Shown: positions 49,201 to 63,300 of the stretch, piece by piece
Numbering within the stretch: position 1 is the stretch's first letter
How the letters are laid out: every line of letters begins with the position of its first letter
Source: Megascapheus bottae
Lineage: Eukaryota > Chordata > Mammalia > Rodentia > Geomyidae
Length of the DNA: 64,000 bases
Reading direction: 5' to 3'
Assembly (NCBI GenBank): GCA_024803745.1
Contig: JANJXV010000014.1
Span: 3,519,001 to 3,583,000, forward strand
Program-made: the position numbers and the translations under genes
Notes under the pieces: generated by a model
Databases searched by the model: none
Told to the model about the DNA's origin: nothing
What the model saw: only the letters and a program-made list of their open reading frames with translations

Positions 49201-51291
49201 AGACTGGCATCCTGCTAAAACAACAGAAAATGCCAGCCATTAAAATGAAAGGATAAAAGGTTAGAGCTAGGAAAATGACCGAAATTTTCAATAAATGAAA
49301 TGTATGGCACATAAACACCTTTGTACCTAGTTTCATTTTACTAACTGCCAAAATTTTTCTCTATACAGTTATAGAAAAATCAAGTACAAGTTTGATGCAA
49401 TGAATAATGCACAAGCCAAGCTGCAAATTCCGTCAAGACAATTTTGATCTCCACTTACAGCAGTGTCTTCTAAGAGGCATTCAATAAATGTTTGATTGAT
49501 CAAAGTCAAGTAAAATGGATCTTGAACAACTGCCAGAAGAAGAGCTTTAAATTGCTCTTACAACAAAAACAGTGGTAACTAAAGTAGATAGACTCAAAAG
49601 AACTACACCAAGTAGTCAACTACTAAGTGACACTTTTATTACAGTCATTAAAATATGAAACTACAAAAAAGCTGACTCTTCTCACATTCGTTAATAGACT
49701 TGAACTTTAAAATACTACAAAATAAAAACAGAAAAAACTGTACAAACCTGAGAGTATGCCAGAAAACAAATGCACAACAGCAAAAAAGCTAACTTCAACA
49801 GTAAGCCGAAATGCCAAAAACAATTTCCTAAGAGAGAACATATTCAATTTACTAAAACATAAATTAATATTAGAAAACATATTAAATACTTTTTATTTAG
49901 AACACTTAAACCTTGACTAATTCTCAAGATAATGTAAAGCTGCATAACAGGGATATAAAATATATCCACTAGATACAAAATATTTCTACGGGGATAGAAC
50001 AATGTAAGGAGTGACAAAAAAAAACACTAAATAGCTGGATAAATAAAATATACTAGGTGGTGTAAGTTACATATAGGGCAAAGGAAAAAAAATTACCAGA
50101 TTCTTTTTAGAAATAAGACTAAAATGAAAAGTAGTACACTGTTATACATTCACTATGTATTTGAAAATATTTTAAAATATATTTAAAAATACCTCTTAGA
50201 TATAATTAGACTTATTCAATAAAAGTGCCTACAAAGTATGGAACATGTTAAATGTAATGCTAAAACTCATTAATTACTTAAGTATTATAGTTTCAAGGAA
50301 AGATAAACTCAATAATGGGACTAGGACTCAATCACAAAACACATTTTAACATACACATTATTTTAAATTGTGTTCAGTCTTACATACATTAACTAATAGG
50401 TTAGGTTTCTTCAGATAAACTATATTATAGAGGCTGTCCAAAGACATCAATTCAACTCTTTCAAAAAAATTATTTGATATTATAATGAGAGCCAATGGAA
50501 AAAACATTTTGATATATCAAATGAACTTTTAAAAATAAAAAAAAATTTCCAAACATTTCATTTTAATATGATCTTGAGAAGAAAAAATAGCATGAATATA
50601 AACAAATTAGTATAGCTTTGAGTATCATCAGTACTAAGTGAGAGGGAATATGAAAATGAAAACCTTTTGGGTATTTGGGTTCATTATGTCTTATATGAGA
50701 GACAGGTTGATAATAACTATTTAAATAGTTTTCTAGAACATAAATACTAGTGCTTTAATATAGGAGTATTTATTGATAGTCTCCAAGGGGCTGATAGAGA
50801 GAGATTGAAGAGAATGCAGTCATAATATTCAATGTACATATGAATATAGAACCAGGGAACTTGGGGGATGGGTAGGTTTAGGAGAGATAGAGAAAAATGA
50901 TGGAAAGGTGGCATTGATCAAGATACACTGCATTTATAACGTAACATGCTGAATTGAAACCCCTTTGTACAAGTACCCTAAGGTAATTTTAAAAGGAGCT
51001 AGTCACTGATGGTTCATGCCTATAATGCTAGCTACTAAGAAGGCTGAGATTTGAGAGTCACTGTTTGAATGCAGGGGAGGTGAAAAGTCCCTGTGAGATT
51101 TTTACCTCCAATAAATCAGACAAAAAATGGAGGTGACACAATGACCCAAGTGGTAGAGAACTGGCCTTGAACACAGAGACTCAAGGAAAGTGCCCAGTCT
51201 CTGAGTTCAAGCCCAACAATCCAAAACAACAAAAAAGATAATTTAAAAAGTATTAAAAGTAAACCTCTTCCTGTCTTCCTACACGTACACA

Positions 51292-51346
<55 letters not shown>

Positions 51347-54300
51347 GTAAAAATAACAACAACAGCAACAAAAATCAGCTGTCAAATACTGAGTCAAGAT
51401 AGGAGACCTGAAGTTGAATTTAGTTTTTCCTTTTCCCAGTTATGTTTCACTCTGGCATTATACTAGGAAATGAGAAAACTACTACATTAGCTAAAGGGAA
51501 CATACATTTATATATAAATGTAAACCAGTATTCACAGTGTTATGCTGTATTACATACTATATGATTATAATCTTCAGTGAAGATTTTTAGAAACATAGTT
51601 TAATATTTTAGAAACAGTTTAAGAACAAAACATTAAAATGTTAAAACTATACATGCCAACATATCTCAAAAAGAAAAGCCTTTAGCAACTAAAAAGAAAT
51701 TTTATACATTGAAAGATCTATTTATTGACACTTGTAAGAGTATATTTACCATTTGCTTTTTTTTGGATGATTTGGGGCCACAATGCTAAAGTAACATATA
51801 TGACCATGAACCACACAGTGACCAAGGGGACAAAATAATAGAACTGATAAGGTCTATCCATTACTATACATAACACCACCACCAGGAAATTGAGACGAAA
51901 TAAGACCTACAAAAAAAAAGAGAAAATAGTTTTTATTCCAGGTATACCAGAAGAGTAAAGACAGATTTTCTCTCTGACAGAGTATTAACATTGAAGCCTT
52001 GAAAATGACTATACAAGTATATTTTTAGTAATCTTTAATTATATTTGTATAGTCATTATAAAGAGTTGAATACAAAATATTTATACATTATATTAACTAA
52101 ATCCCACAAAGTGCTAGCTTGAACTATCCTCTAGCTTCACCTATCATCTTGTCAAATGTATGGGGGGAAAAAAAAACATAAACCTCCTTCTTGGAGCTAC
52201 TGTTTATAAGCAGAGATCAGATTACCTCAAGAAAAAAGTATCCACTTCATTTCTTGTCTGATTGCGATTTATCCCATTTGGGATTAAACTAAGGTTTGTC
52301 ACAGATACAAAGTAATATTGCGCCAATTAAAAAAAAAAGTCTTTGGAGCCTGTGTTATCATCATCTCAGAGATTAGTTGGAAGTCATTTTAAAAACATAA
52401 TATTTGAACAGATTCTTATTAGTGCTATACCACTTACTTTGGAACCGTGAGATTATATGACCTTTCTGAGTCTTAGTTTCCTTATCTGCAAACATGAAAA
52501 AGTATTGCAACACGGGGTAAATAAAATAATGTTAAAAACTAGTTAACACAAGGTAGAAAGCTAATAAAATATTTATTAGCTGAAGATTATACAATCTTCA
52601 AAGAAAAAATATGTAACAATAATTCTCTGTATTTGTTTGCAGTAAATGAGTTAACAATGTTGTCACTACAATATATTTATCTTAATAATACTTTCCTAGC
52701 ACCAAAAAAATCTCCAATTATCAGAGAGAACTATAACTTCAATATGCTATTTCATAAATTCCAATTATTGATAGTCTTATACTGACCCTATTAATATTTT
52801 CTCAAAAGTTAGACACAGACATATATTAAATTGAAAGAAAAAGAAAATAATTCAATGAATTCCTACCTGACATACTCTATGGATTCCAAAGTCTCCTTTG
52901 ATCCAAAAGTATGAGAAATGTCCATACCCTGTCTGAAACAGATATGCAGCAACCAGTACTCGAATATGCATGTACACAGGCAAAAACTGTTGACAAGAAT
53001 GAAGAGGTAAAACATATGGTGGCATAAACTATTCCATGAGTTATCATAACTTAAACATCTGCATATTATGATGTAATGAAACATCATTCTCAGATGGTAT
53101 TAGCTTAATGAAAACATTCTCAAGGCATTATAGCAGGGATTACAAGAATATAGACACTTCACAATTAGATGGACGTAGGTTTAAATTCTAGTTCTACATT
53201 CCAGCTGTAGGACTTTGGGTTTTCAAACCCGGAAAACGAGACTTTCAATTTCTCTAGTAAACAGTTCTTATAAAACACAAATATAACATATAGAAGTAAT
53301 TTTATATATTAACTTGCACATATGAGGAATTCAATAAATATGTAACAGTGGCAATTACTAACATCCTGATTATCTTGGATTTGATGTTTTCTTAATGAGG
53401 TGAAAAACAAAACAAGCACTATTTATTTCTTAAATATTTACATATTGGACTTGTAAGTAAAATAGCCAAATAAATATTCTAATTCTTAACAAAATATGTA
53501 TTTTAGAAAACAAATGTAAGCATAACTGAGAAATATCCCTTCCCTCCATTTTGTTTCTGGATAGTACTGGAGTTGAAACTTAGGGTTACACATTTAAGCT
53601 TACTTGTATAGCTGGTGCGATACCATTTGAGATACTTCTCCAGTTCTACTCTTCTAGGAAACAACTGTTTAATACTCCTACTTGACAGACTACATCATGA
53701 TCTACCTCATATAGTTTATTCTGATATTGCAAAGAGTCACATCCTTACTTCTAAGGTGAAAAGCAAAATACTGCAAATCAATGTATGATATAAATCATGG
53801 GAAATATTACCTTAATTCTTATTGCCTTACACATTTCACCAGACTACCACTTACTATCCTTCAGCAGTATGTTCACCATCTTTTCAACATACGTGGTGCT
53901 TTGGTTTGGGATGTTTTTTCCCCCCATTTTTCCTTCCTTGCCTCCTTTCCTTTCTCCCGTTCTTCCTTTCCTCCCTCACTCCCTCCCTTTCTTCCTTCCT
54001 TTTTTTTTTTCTTCTTAAAATTTTTAGACAGGGTCTCAATATGTAGGCCAAATTGGCCTTAAGTTCCTGATCTCCATGTCTCTGCAAGTGAGTTATGAAT
54101 TACAGCAATGGTCACTGTGCTCAGTTTGACTTTGATTTTTAAAATATCATCATGAAAAGGCTTGTGGAGTGAAACCAAGCCTTTGCAATTGCCATATTTT
54201 TGTGAGTTCCTGTTTTACAAATTCATCTGATCACCTCTGCAAGTATTCAGCACAAATATTATGACACTCCAAGTGAATATGTCCTCCCCTAAGTAAATAT

Positions 54301-57300
54301 AGGCATCTTTTGCATGTATTCTGAAATGCATCTTTTAAATATTAATATTCAGGGAGGAAAAAGTATATCATAAAATTTTCTTATCTCCCTTCAAATGGAA
54401 CTGATAATTCCTCATCCTCTAAACTGATATTCATGTATTCCTATTTATTCAGTCTTAACATATTCTCCCCCTTTCCAAATTTTGCATAATCAAATCCTAC
54501 TCTCCACATTAGGTTAAGAATCCCAATGCGGACTGGACAATATGAAGTTCTTTCTCATTAAAAATTGAAATCCATTTGTAAAAGCTACAATTTCAGTCTT
54601 CTAGAACAGCAATGTCCTACAGAAATATAATGGGAGTTATCTGTCCATGTAACTATCAGAACATTTAAAAGGTTAAATCAAATGATATTATTATTGTCAT
54701 TATTATTATTATTATTATTATTATTAAGTCCTGGAGCTTGAACTCAGAGTCTGCTTAGGGCTAGTGCTCTGCCACTTGACCCAGAGCACCAATTTTGGCC
54801 TTTTCTGTGTATGTGGTACCGAGGAATCAAATCCAGGGATTCAGGCATGTTAGGCAAGCACTCTACCAGTAGGCCACATTCGTAGCCCAAAAGAAATGAA
54901 ATTAATTTTAACAATTATATTTATCTTAATGTATACAAATATTGTAACTTCAATATGAATAGGGTACAGTCTACATTTTATATGAAGTTTTTTAAACTTA
55001 ATATGGTTTATTATAATTAACTATACCTGAAATGTAGTCCACACATCTCAGTTCTGACTATATGTGAAATGCTCAAAAGATCTAGGCAGATAATGGTTAC
55101 TCCAACAGAGAGTAGCTGTAGACCCATAACAGATCATCTTTCTTACATCTGCTTTGCATGCAACTATTGGAAACAGATGTCAAACCTATGTTGATCATTC
55201 CTAATTACCACTTTCCATAAAACATACTCTCGTGTTCCTTTGAGATTTGAGCTGAGAAATCTGGTAATTTTATTTAAGCAGCAAACACAATTCACTTAAA
55301 CTGAATTAAATATATTGTTATAACAATTTCAAGGTCCTACCAATGTTGTAATATTTCTCTTAAAGTTTTACTATCAGACATTTTAAATCACAACAAAAGT
55401 CAAAATACCAAGCTACACTGAAAAATGTTAAGTATTGTAGAGCATGTGACAGTACTCTTAGGTAATTAGAGAAAGAAAGGGTTGGCTTCTTACATGACCA
55501 CACTATCATCACCACACCCAAGAAAGTTAATATGAAAATAATAGCATCTACTCTAGAACTAATATTTAAACATCTCTGACTTTTCTTCGGTACAATCAAA
55601 ATATTTTGTCTGTATGATTGTATACACCTGTAATCCCAGAACTTTGGAGATACAAAGCAAGAGAAACTCAAGTGCAAGGTGAACTTTTGAGACTTTCAAC
55701 AAAGGACATAGCCCAGATATATATGCTAAAAATGTGCATATTCCTGGCTTTAATTCCCAACACTAAAAAAAATTAAATCTAGGGGATACAAATCAAGAGT
55801 AACACATTGAATTTAGTTGTTCTTTCCTTCAGTCTCAGTCTAAATGGATTTTCTTTTCATCTTTCATCAGTCAAGTATCAAGACAAAATTTAATTGTATA
55901 CATTTATATATACATGTACGTATCTGTGTGTGTGAATTTAAACTATGTTTGAAGTTCTTAATACAAAAGATTTAAGAGCTTGACTGACTGATTCTATTTT
56001 TTTCTGACTTCTAAAATTTTCTGTCAAAACTTTCCATCCTTTCAATCAGGATTCTTAACAAAACTCTCAGAGGAAAAAACAAGCACGATTCTGTGTAAAA
56101 CAAAATTACAAATACTAAGCAATAGCTCTCTCCATATTAAGTTCATGGCATTTTACATGTACTACATATTTGATATGTAAATTTTATTTTAAAGGAAAAT
56201 AGATCAGCAATTATAATTTGCTAGACCATCTGGGTTATTTTAATACATCTCTGCAATTTTTAACATAGTTTTTCTTTTGGCATGAAGTGAGATATGTTTT
56301 ACTCAAAACATTACAATAGGACAATTAAAATAACCATGATAGTTAAAAGTTTTAATGAGATTAATCTCTCAACTACCAGGAATAACGTCTCAAAATGTAA
56401 GTGGTACAAACAATGTTCGTGAATGTATATACAGGTAATTATTAATGACAAAATGTGATATAACAGCAGAAGTGATATGTTAATTAATCACTACAAATGA
56501 TCTGGTAATGAAAATGAAAAGTATGTCCTTCCAGAGAAGGTTATTATTTTTTTTGTAAATTAGAATGAATTGGGAGGTAATCTAAGAAGATGCATTAGAA
56601 TATTAGGTTTGTAAGTGATTATAATAGAATGCCAAATTGTCTTCAGCTTTTTATGATCTAAATTCTATCTGAAATCACTGACTTGAGAAACTTAATCTTC
56701 CATGAATTCTTTCTATATTTTAATAGAAATATCACCCTGTAATATGTCAGCAATTAATTATGTGTCTACATGGCATTTTCATAAAACAAAACACATTTTC
56801 CCCCCAAATTAACTCAATCTTTATTCATATGTCAGCAGTATTTTTCTGATTCAACATTCATCTCTTGTTAATTTTTAGAGAATTAAAATTCATGCTATAA
56901 ATTCTAAGGTAGCCGTATAAACTAAGTCGTGTCATCTCCATCTCTCCTTGCTTCTGATATCTTTTACTGTCTTAGCTCAACAATAACTACTCAAATTCCT
57001 TAGCTCTATCTCAAATTCACAGCTTCAGCATTCACAGGAAATTACTGTTACCACAGTATACATATTATAGACATGCATTTCCAGTACAAAGTACACATCA
57101 TTCCATTGCCATCTAACCTTCAAACTATCTATAAAATCACCAACTTGGGGCCGGGAGTTTGGCCTAATGGTTAAAGTGCTTGCCTAGCATGCATGAAGAC
57201 CCGGGTTCGATTCCTCGGTACCACATACATAGAAAAAAGCCAGAAGTGGTGCTGAGGCTCAAGTGGTAGAGCTCTAGTCTTGAGAAAGTCCAAGGACAGG

Positions 57301-60300
57301 GTTCATATCCTGAGCTCAAGCCCAGGACTGGCAAAAAAAAAAAAAAATCACCAACTTTTGAAAATAAGAGACAACAAAATATAATGCTGTATTTCAGTTT
57401 TTACATATGTGAACAAAAACAGTAATGAATTATTTGCCTTCTTAATGCTATGCTGTTATATAATTTTTTTTTTTTTTTTTTTTTGGCCAGTCCTGGGCTT
57501 GAGCTCAGGGCCTGAGCATTGTCTTTGGAATTTCTCAAGGCTAGAGCTCTACCACTTGAGCCTCAGCACCACTTCTGGCTTTTTTCTATATGTGGTACCG
57601 AGGAATCGAACCCGGGTCTTCATGCATGCTAGGCAAGCACTTTAACCACTAGGCCAAACTCCCGGCCCGTTATATAATTTTGAAAACATTCTTTTCTGAT
57701 CACTTCTCTCTTATGTCAGTTTAGCACTGGCTCAAATACTGTTTATGAAGTCATGGGCATGTGTTTTATATTCACAAACAAAGGAATAAAACAGTTTGAA
57801 AATCCCAAATTACAAATAAGTTTCTAATATAAATTTTTTCTAAAAAAATGTTTTCATCACTCACTTTGAATCTTCACTGTAAAAGCCTAGTTGAAAAGTT
57901 GTTGATTCAGCTACAAAACCTTTTTCATGCACTACAGAAAAATTTTACAATTAAGAATGAATAAATTTTCTTCTAAACCTGCCATAACCAAGGGAGACAC
58001 AGATTAGGAAGAAAGGGTTTCCTCCAGATACAATAGATCATTAAGGTCTTCCACTGATGCAAGAAGAAATGCTTAAGGATATGGCACCAAATAAGGAGTC
58101 CTTCAGTGACTTCTGTTATGCCAGCATTAAAGTAAGCTAATACAAGTGAATTGTTCCTTTATCTTCTTGAGCAAAATTCATTTGCTTTTAAAATTATAGA
58201 TTCACAAAGTCAGAAGAACAAAAAGGTAAAATGGTTGGGTGGGAAATCAGAAGGCTCTCTAAATAACAAAGAACATAACAGAAACCACCCCCCCCCAAAA
58301 AAATCCCTTAAACAGTAAAATGACTTGCATCATCTGAACTCAAATTCAGATTACTTACTGTACTTGCTCCAGAGATATGATAAATTAAAATCACAAGTTG
58401 CATCCAACCTTTCCATTCATCTGTTTGTTCTCTATTTAATACTTTAGTCTGCATAAAGGAACCAAAATCTGTTTAAATATTCACCAAGAAGTAATGCTTT
58501 GGATTATATATATTATATATTCTTATAATGAAATTAATGCTTCTCTAAGAAGAATATTGGTGGGGAGAGGAGTTAAGACTCTTCTTTTATGCTAAAACAT
58601 GCAATTAAGCTATTTTAAGTATAATTTGAAAATAAACTACAGTTTTGAAGAACTCAGTTGATGTTTATAGTTTTATGTGAAAATGACATTTAAACCATGA
58701 CAGATGTATTTATAGATCTAAAAATGTTATCTGAAAACAAACTTTTAGAATTTCAGAGTTAAAAAATATTTTACAGTTCTAATACTTTATTGAGAGAATA
58801 AGACTCTATTATATTTTCCCAGTATGCTTTTATTGGAGATGAAGAACAGATTAATCATCTTCAACTGAAAATTAATTTTGACAATAGAACTTAAGTCACA
58901 CCTTATAAAAAAGTTACACTAATAGTCTGAAAAACTTTGATTTAATAAATTCAGAATATCATTAGTACTCATGACACCATTATTTAAATTCTGGTTTTGG
59001 GGGACAGATTTGCCTGACTAATAAATATAACATGTTTGGGTATATAAGTATTGACTAATATAACTATATATCCATATAATAAACCAAAAATATGTTTGTG
59101 TATATAGGAATTGTATATATCTAACTATTTATTTAATTATATATATATATATTTGTATATACATGAGATACTGAATAGTGTCTAGCATATGAAGATGAGT
59201 ATAACATAAGAAGTATTTTCACTTTCTTCATCTCAAAATAGGCAATATAATACTAAGTCACAACTTTGTCTTCCACAGGTCATACTTTCCAATTTTTTTT
59301 AACAGCCTTTCACTTAACTCTCTGAATTTCCTCTAAATTATTTTGAAAAGCAATAGTTAATGGTGGGAGGATGATAGGGTGTGACACTGATCAAGATTAA
59401 AACCCTTTACAACTATTTAGGGACAATTTTTAAACTAAAAAAAAAAATCAATAAGTGAAACTCCTTAACCCCCATCTGTATACACATTAGCATAGTAAAT
59501 GATATTAGCTTAGATTTTTATAATGAGATCAGACTGATAATATAAGCTAAAATAAAATTAATTCTTACCTCTTTTGTATTTTCATTGTAAAATATTCCCA
59601 ATACCAAGATATATATAATGGGAATAAAGAAAGATGAATGAGTATAAAATTTGTTTTCCTTCATAAACAGATTTGCACGGTCGCACATATAGAAATAAGC
59701 CATAATTAGGCCGAGTTTGCAAAAAGACTGTAAAAGTATTTCTAATGGAGACACAGGAGTATTAATAATATTTTTCTTTTCCTCTCCACTTTCCAAATCA
59801 GTACAAGGCTTGTTCTTCCGATGAACATTACGATGAATAATGTAAAAAATCAAATATCCAGTAATAGATAACATGAAAAAACAAGCAGCTAGCTTCTGTA
59901 TGAGAGTAAGAGGAGGCTGAGGTTGACAACAGGAACCATCTACAGGCTTCAAAATCTTATTGCAATACACATTCATAAGAATCATGGCACTCTGTGAACA
60001 AATCAAGTTATTTGGTTATTATCTTGTCAGTGATATATTTCACATTCGATTTTCTCCTGTGAATATTTTTGAGTTTTTAACACTTTTGCAACCATATTTT
60101 AAGCACTCATGAACACATAATAGTATTCCTTCAATCTATAATAGCTAGTTCAGTGTGCTTCAAACTTCTGGTTATGATTCATAATAAGAAATTGTTTATA
60201 ATGTGACCCAGGAAACATTTACAGGAAATAATATTGCTCCTTACTATTTGGAATGTACTCTATGGTTCCATTCTTCAAAGAAATAAAAATAACCACAAAT

Positions 60301-63300
60301 GGAAAAAAATGCCACACAAAACCCCATGGATTTCATGGCAACTAATAAATGGTAACCTATGGTTAAATAAAAATATTGACTGGTGGCTCACACCTGTAAT
60401 CTAAGCTACTCAGGAGAAAGAGATCTAAGAAGAGTGATTCAAAGCCAGCCAGGGCAGGAAATCCATGAGATTCTTATATATAACTAACCACCCTAAAAAA
60501 GAGTGCTGGAAGTAAGCTGTGGCACAAATGGCAGATCACCAGTGTTAAGCAAAAAAGCTCCAGGATATCACTTTGAGTTTAAACTCCAAGACTGGAACAA
60601 AATAAACACTGACAGAATCAAAAACCAGAGTCTGAATTAGCAGAATTTGAAACAGAAGATATCAGACTATAATACTCCAGTTTTTAGATGTAATATATAT
60701 ATATATTAAATTTATAACTGCTATAGCAAACTTCTTAATTCTTACCTAACAGTATTTGTACATTTTTCTGAAGAGGAATAGAACCTCTGGTTTTAAATCA
60801 GATATTCAAAGGTTCACAAGAGATTCATAAAAGGTTAAGAACCATTGATTTCTAAGAGGAAAAGAAAAAAAGGAACTATCCATTCTACTATGTGTGAAAG
60901 TGGTGACTTGCAAATTCTTTCACACTTAATATAAGTAAATCCCCCTTAGTCAACATGAACGGAATTCAATATGTACTCTGTATCTTGAATAATACTTAAG
61001 TATAACAACTATAAGAAAATAAAAAAATTTATGTATTAAAATATGTGCTTTTTTCTGAAGTTTAATTTTGTAGGCATAAGGTTTAAGGCAAGGATAAAGC
61101 AGTATTTTTTCCAAATGAGTAAGAAACATGTAGACTTTTTGCTTTGTCATATTCAGGCTATGCTCATTGCCTAGGCTTCACCTGATGTTAGCCTCTTGAG
61201 GATTGCTAGGATTATAGGTATAAGCCACCACACTCTGCTGGAACTTACAGATTTTATGCAAGAGAAGACGTATTAAGAGTGATTAACACTCAATAAACAT
61301 GATTAACACTCAATAAACAAAGTTTAATTGTTCTCCCTTCCATAGCTTTTACTTTTAAATATACTAAACTCTCACTTCTTATCTGGTCAATTAGATAATT
61401 AAAAAGCAAAACTATTTTTAGACACATTTAGCTAGAGTAACAATGATTAGACTACAATTTAAAATATACTATTTATAATCATGTTAGTCTATAACCAATA
61501 AAAACCAGTCTCCATCTACTGACAGATATTCTTACCGTCTCTCTGCTTGATTCAGGAAGATGTAAACCATCCAAAGATTCCATAATTGTTTCTTGAGCAA
61601 TTAATTTGGAAACACTGAACATCTTAACATTTGACTTAGAATTTTTGGTGCTACTGTTCAAAATACTGACTGCAGCTTCATTGTAGGCATCTATCTTCTC
61701 ATTTGTGATCATTTTCCTATTTTCACTTAATAGATCTTCATAAACAGGATCTGTGTATGAAACATTTATTTTTTTTAGCATCCCAGAAAGACCTAAGAAG
61801 ATAGTTCTTGGTCTTTTTCTTATTTGATATTATTGTCAGGGTGATGTACAGAGGGGTTACAGTTACATACATAAAGTAGGGAGAGCATCTCTTCTCAAAC
61901 ACTGCTCCCTCCTCCTACTTCCCCTGCCCAGCCAAGTTGTCAAGTTAATTTCCAACATGTTGATAAGGCACATTTTTTTTTCTTTTTGCCAGTCCTGGGC
62001 TTAAGCTCAGGGCCTGAGCACTGTCCTTGGACTTTCTCAAGGCTAGAGCTTTACCACTTGAGCCTCAGCACCACTTCTGGCTTTTTTCTATGTATGTGAT
62101 ACCGAGGAATCGAACCTGGGTCTTCGTGCATGCTAGGCAAGCACTCTACCACCAGGCCAAACTCCTGGCCTGATAAGGCACATTTTTTTTAAAGCAAGTT
62201 TTAAAAACCTTTATTGGTAGAAACTAAATCATGCAAGCTAGTTGATCTACATTCCATATTTTGTTCATAAAGTCCAGATATCAAGAACCTAAATATTAAC
62301 TTTTTGCATAAAGCTTGCCAAGGTTTACAACGGAGTTTTCTTGCTTACATTCAAATCAACCAACACCTTCCTCAAATTTAAGAAAATTTTATCTCTCCTT
62401 TACATATATAGCATTGGAAAACCATTTTCATGTTCCAACATAAAGATTAAGAGTTTTAAATTCTGCATACTGAAAACAAGAAGTTAAAAGTGGATTATGG
62501 AAGACAAACAACGAATAACAGCCAATCTTTTTTTCTCCTGCTACCAATTAATTCTGTAAACTTTGTTCTTACAATTCAGACGTAATACTGAGGATCGAGG
62601 CCTATCACTTATTACAAGTAATACAAATACACTTTTTCTTATTTTAGTAAAAAAAAAGGTTAACAGTAACTCTGTGAATAAAACAGGAATTGAGGAATAG
62701 GTAGTATACTTTCTTGTTTCTTGCACCTTGACATTCAACTTGGAAATAAGACTTGAACTGCTCAAACATCCAAGGCATCTTATATTGTGTGAAGAATTAA
62801 GAAATGGAAATTGAAAAATCCCTGAACTGAGTTGACCTAATGCCTACTTTCTCTTGAAGATTTCATTACTAAGTATAAACTGACTGATGTTAATTTAAAT
62901 GCACAGTGAATTCAAAAGATTATTATTTTTAGTGATTCTAATATGAACATCAATAATCCTTTCTGTATTTTTCCAACCACAATAAATATAAGAATCATAA
63001 GTAAAAATGTTATTTGCCTTTAGGATTTCCCTTTCTCCACTCATTCTGCCTGCTCAGGCTCCTTGAAGACTTTTTTTTTTTTTTTTTGCCAGACCTGGGC
63101 TTGAGCTCAGGGCCTGAGCACTGTCCTTGGGCTTTCTCAAGGCTAGAGCTCTACCACTAGAGCCTCAGCACCACTTCCAACTTTTTGCTATGTATGTGGT
63201 ACCAAGGAATCAAACCCCGGTCTTCGTGCATGCTAGGCAAGCACACTACCACTAGGCCAAACTCGCAGCCCTCCTTAGAGACTTTTAAAATTCATTTTTT

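Larger units (their letters stand above)
40270..51749 (-). other. CASD1: CASD1 introns between exons 40006 and 51906
   Basis: Intron stretches 40270-41142, 41236-43104, 43183-44338, 44480-47567, 47670-49747 and 49828-51749 (coding exons in this span are listed separately). They hold two L1 3' ends near 41.35-41.65 kb, SINEs, copies of a purine-rich 3'-end family (43.75-44.17, 46.15-46.57, 50.79-50.99 kb), and TG/AC microsatellites. 47.75-48.55 and 49.9-50.75 kb are AT-rich with nothing recognised. Confidence 0.8.

Noticed and set aside
55360..55677. 105-codon minus-strand frame in a CASD1 intron
   Set aside because: Partly made of a B1-type SINE; the rest has no recognisable protein match and no phase-compatible splice sites with CASD1.
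57409..57645. Open frames of 60-90 codons at 1820-2002, 5619-5810, 19320-19508, 35303-35509, 45193-45381 and 57409-57645 with similar proteins
   Set aside because: They are translations of the same IDL-Geo SINE in different copies, which explains the shared [18 protein letters not shown] peptide. Not a gene family.
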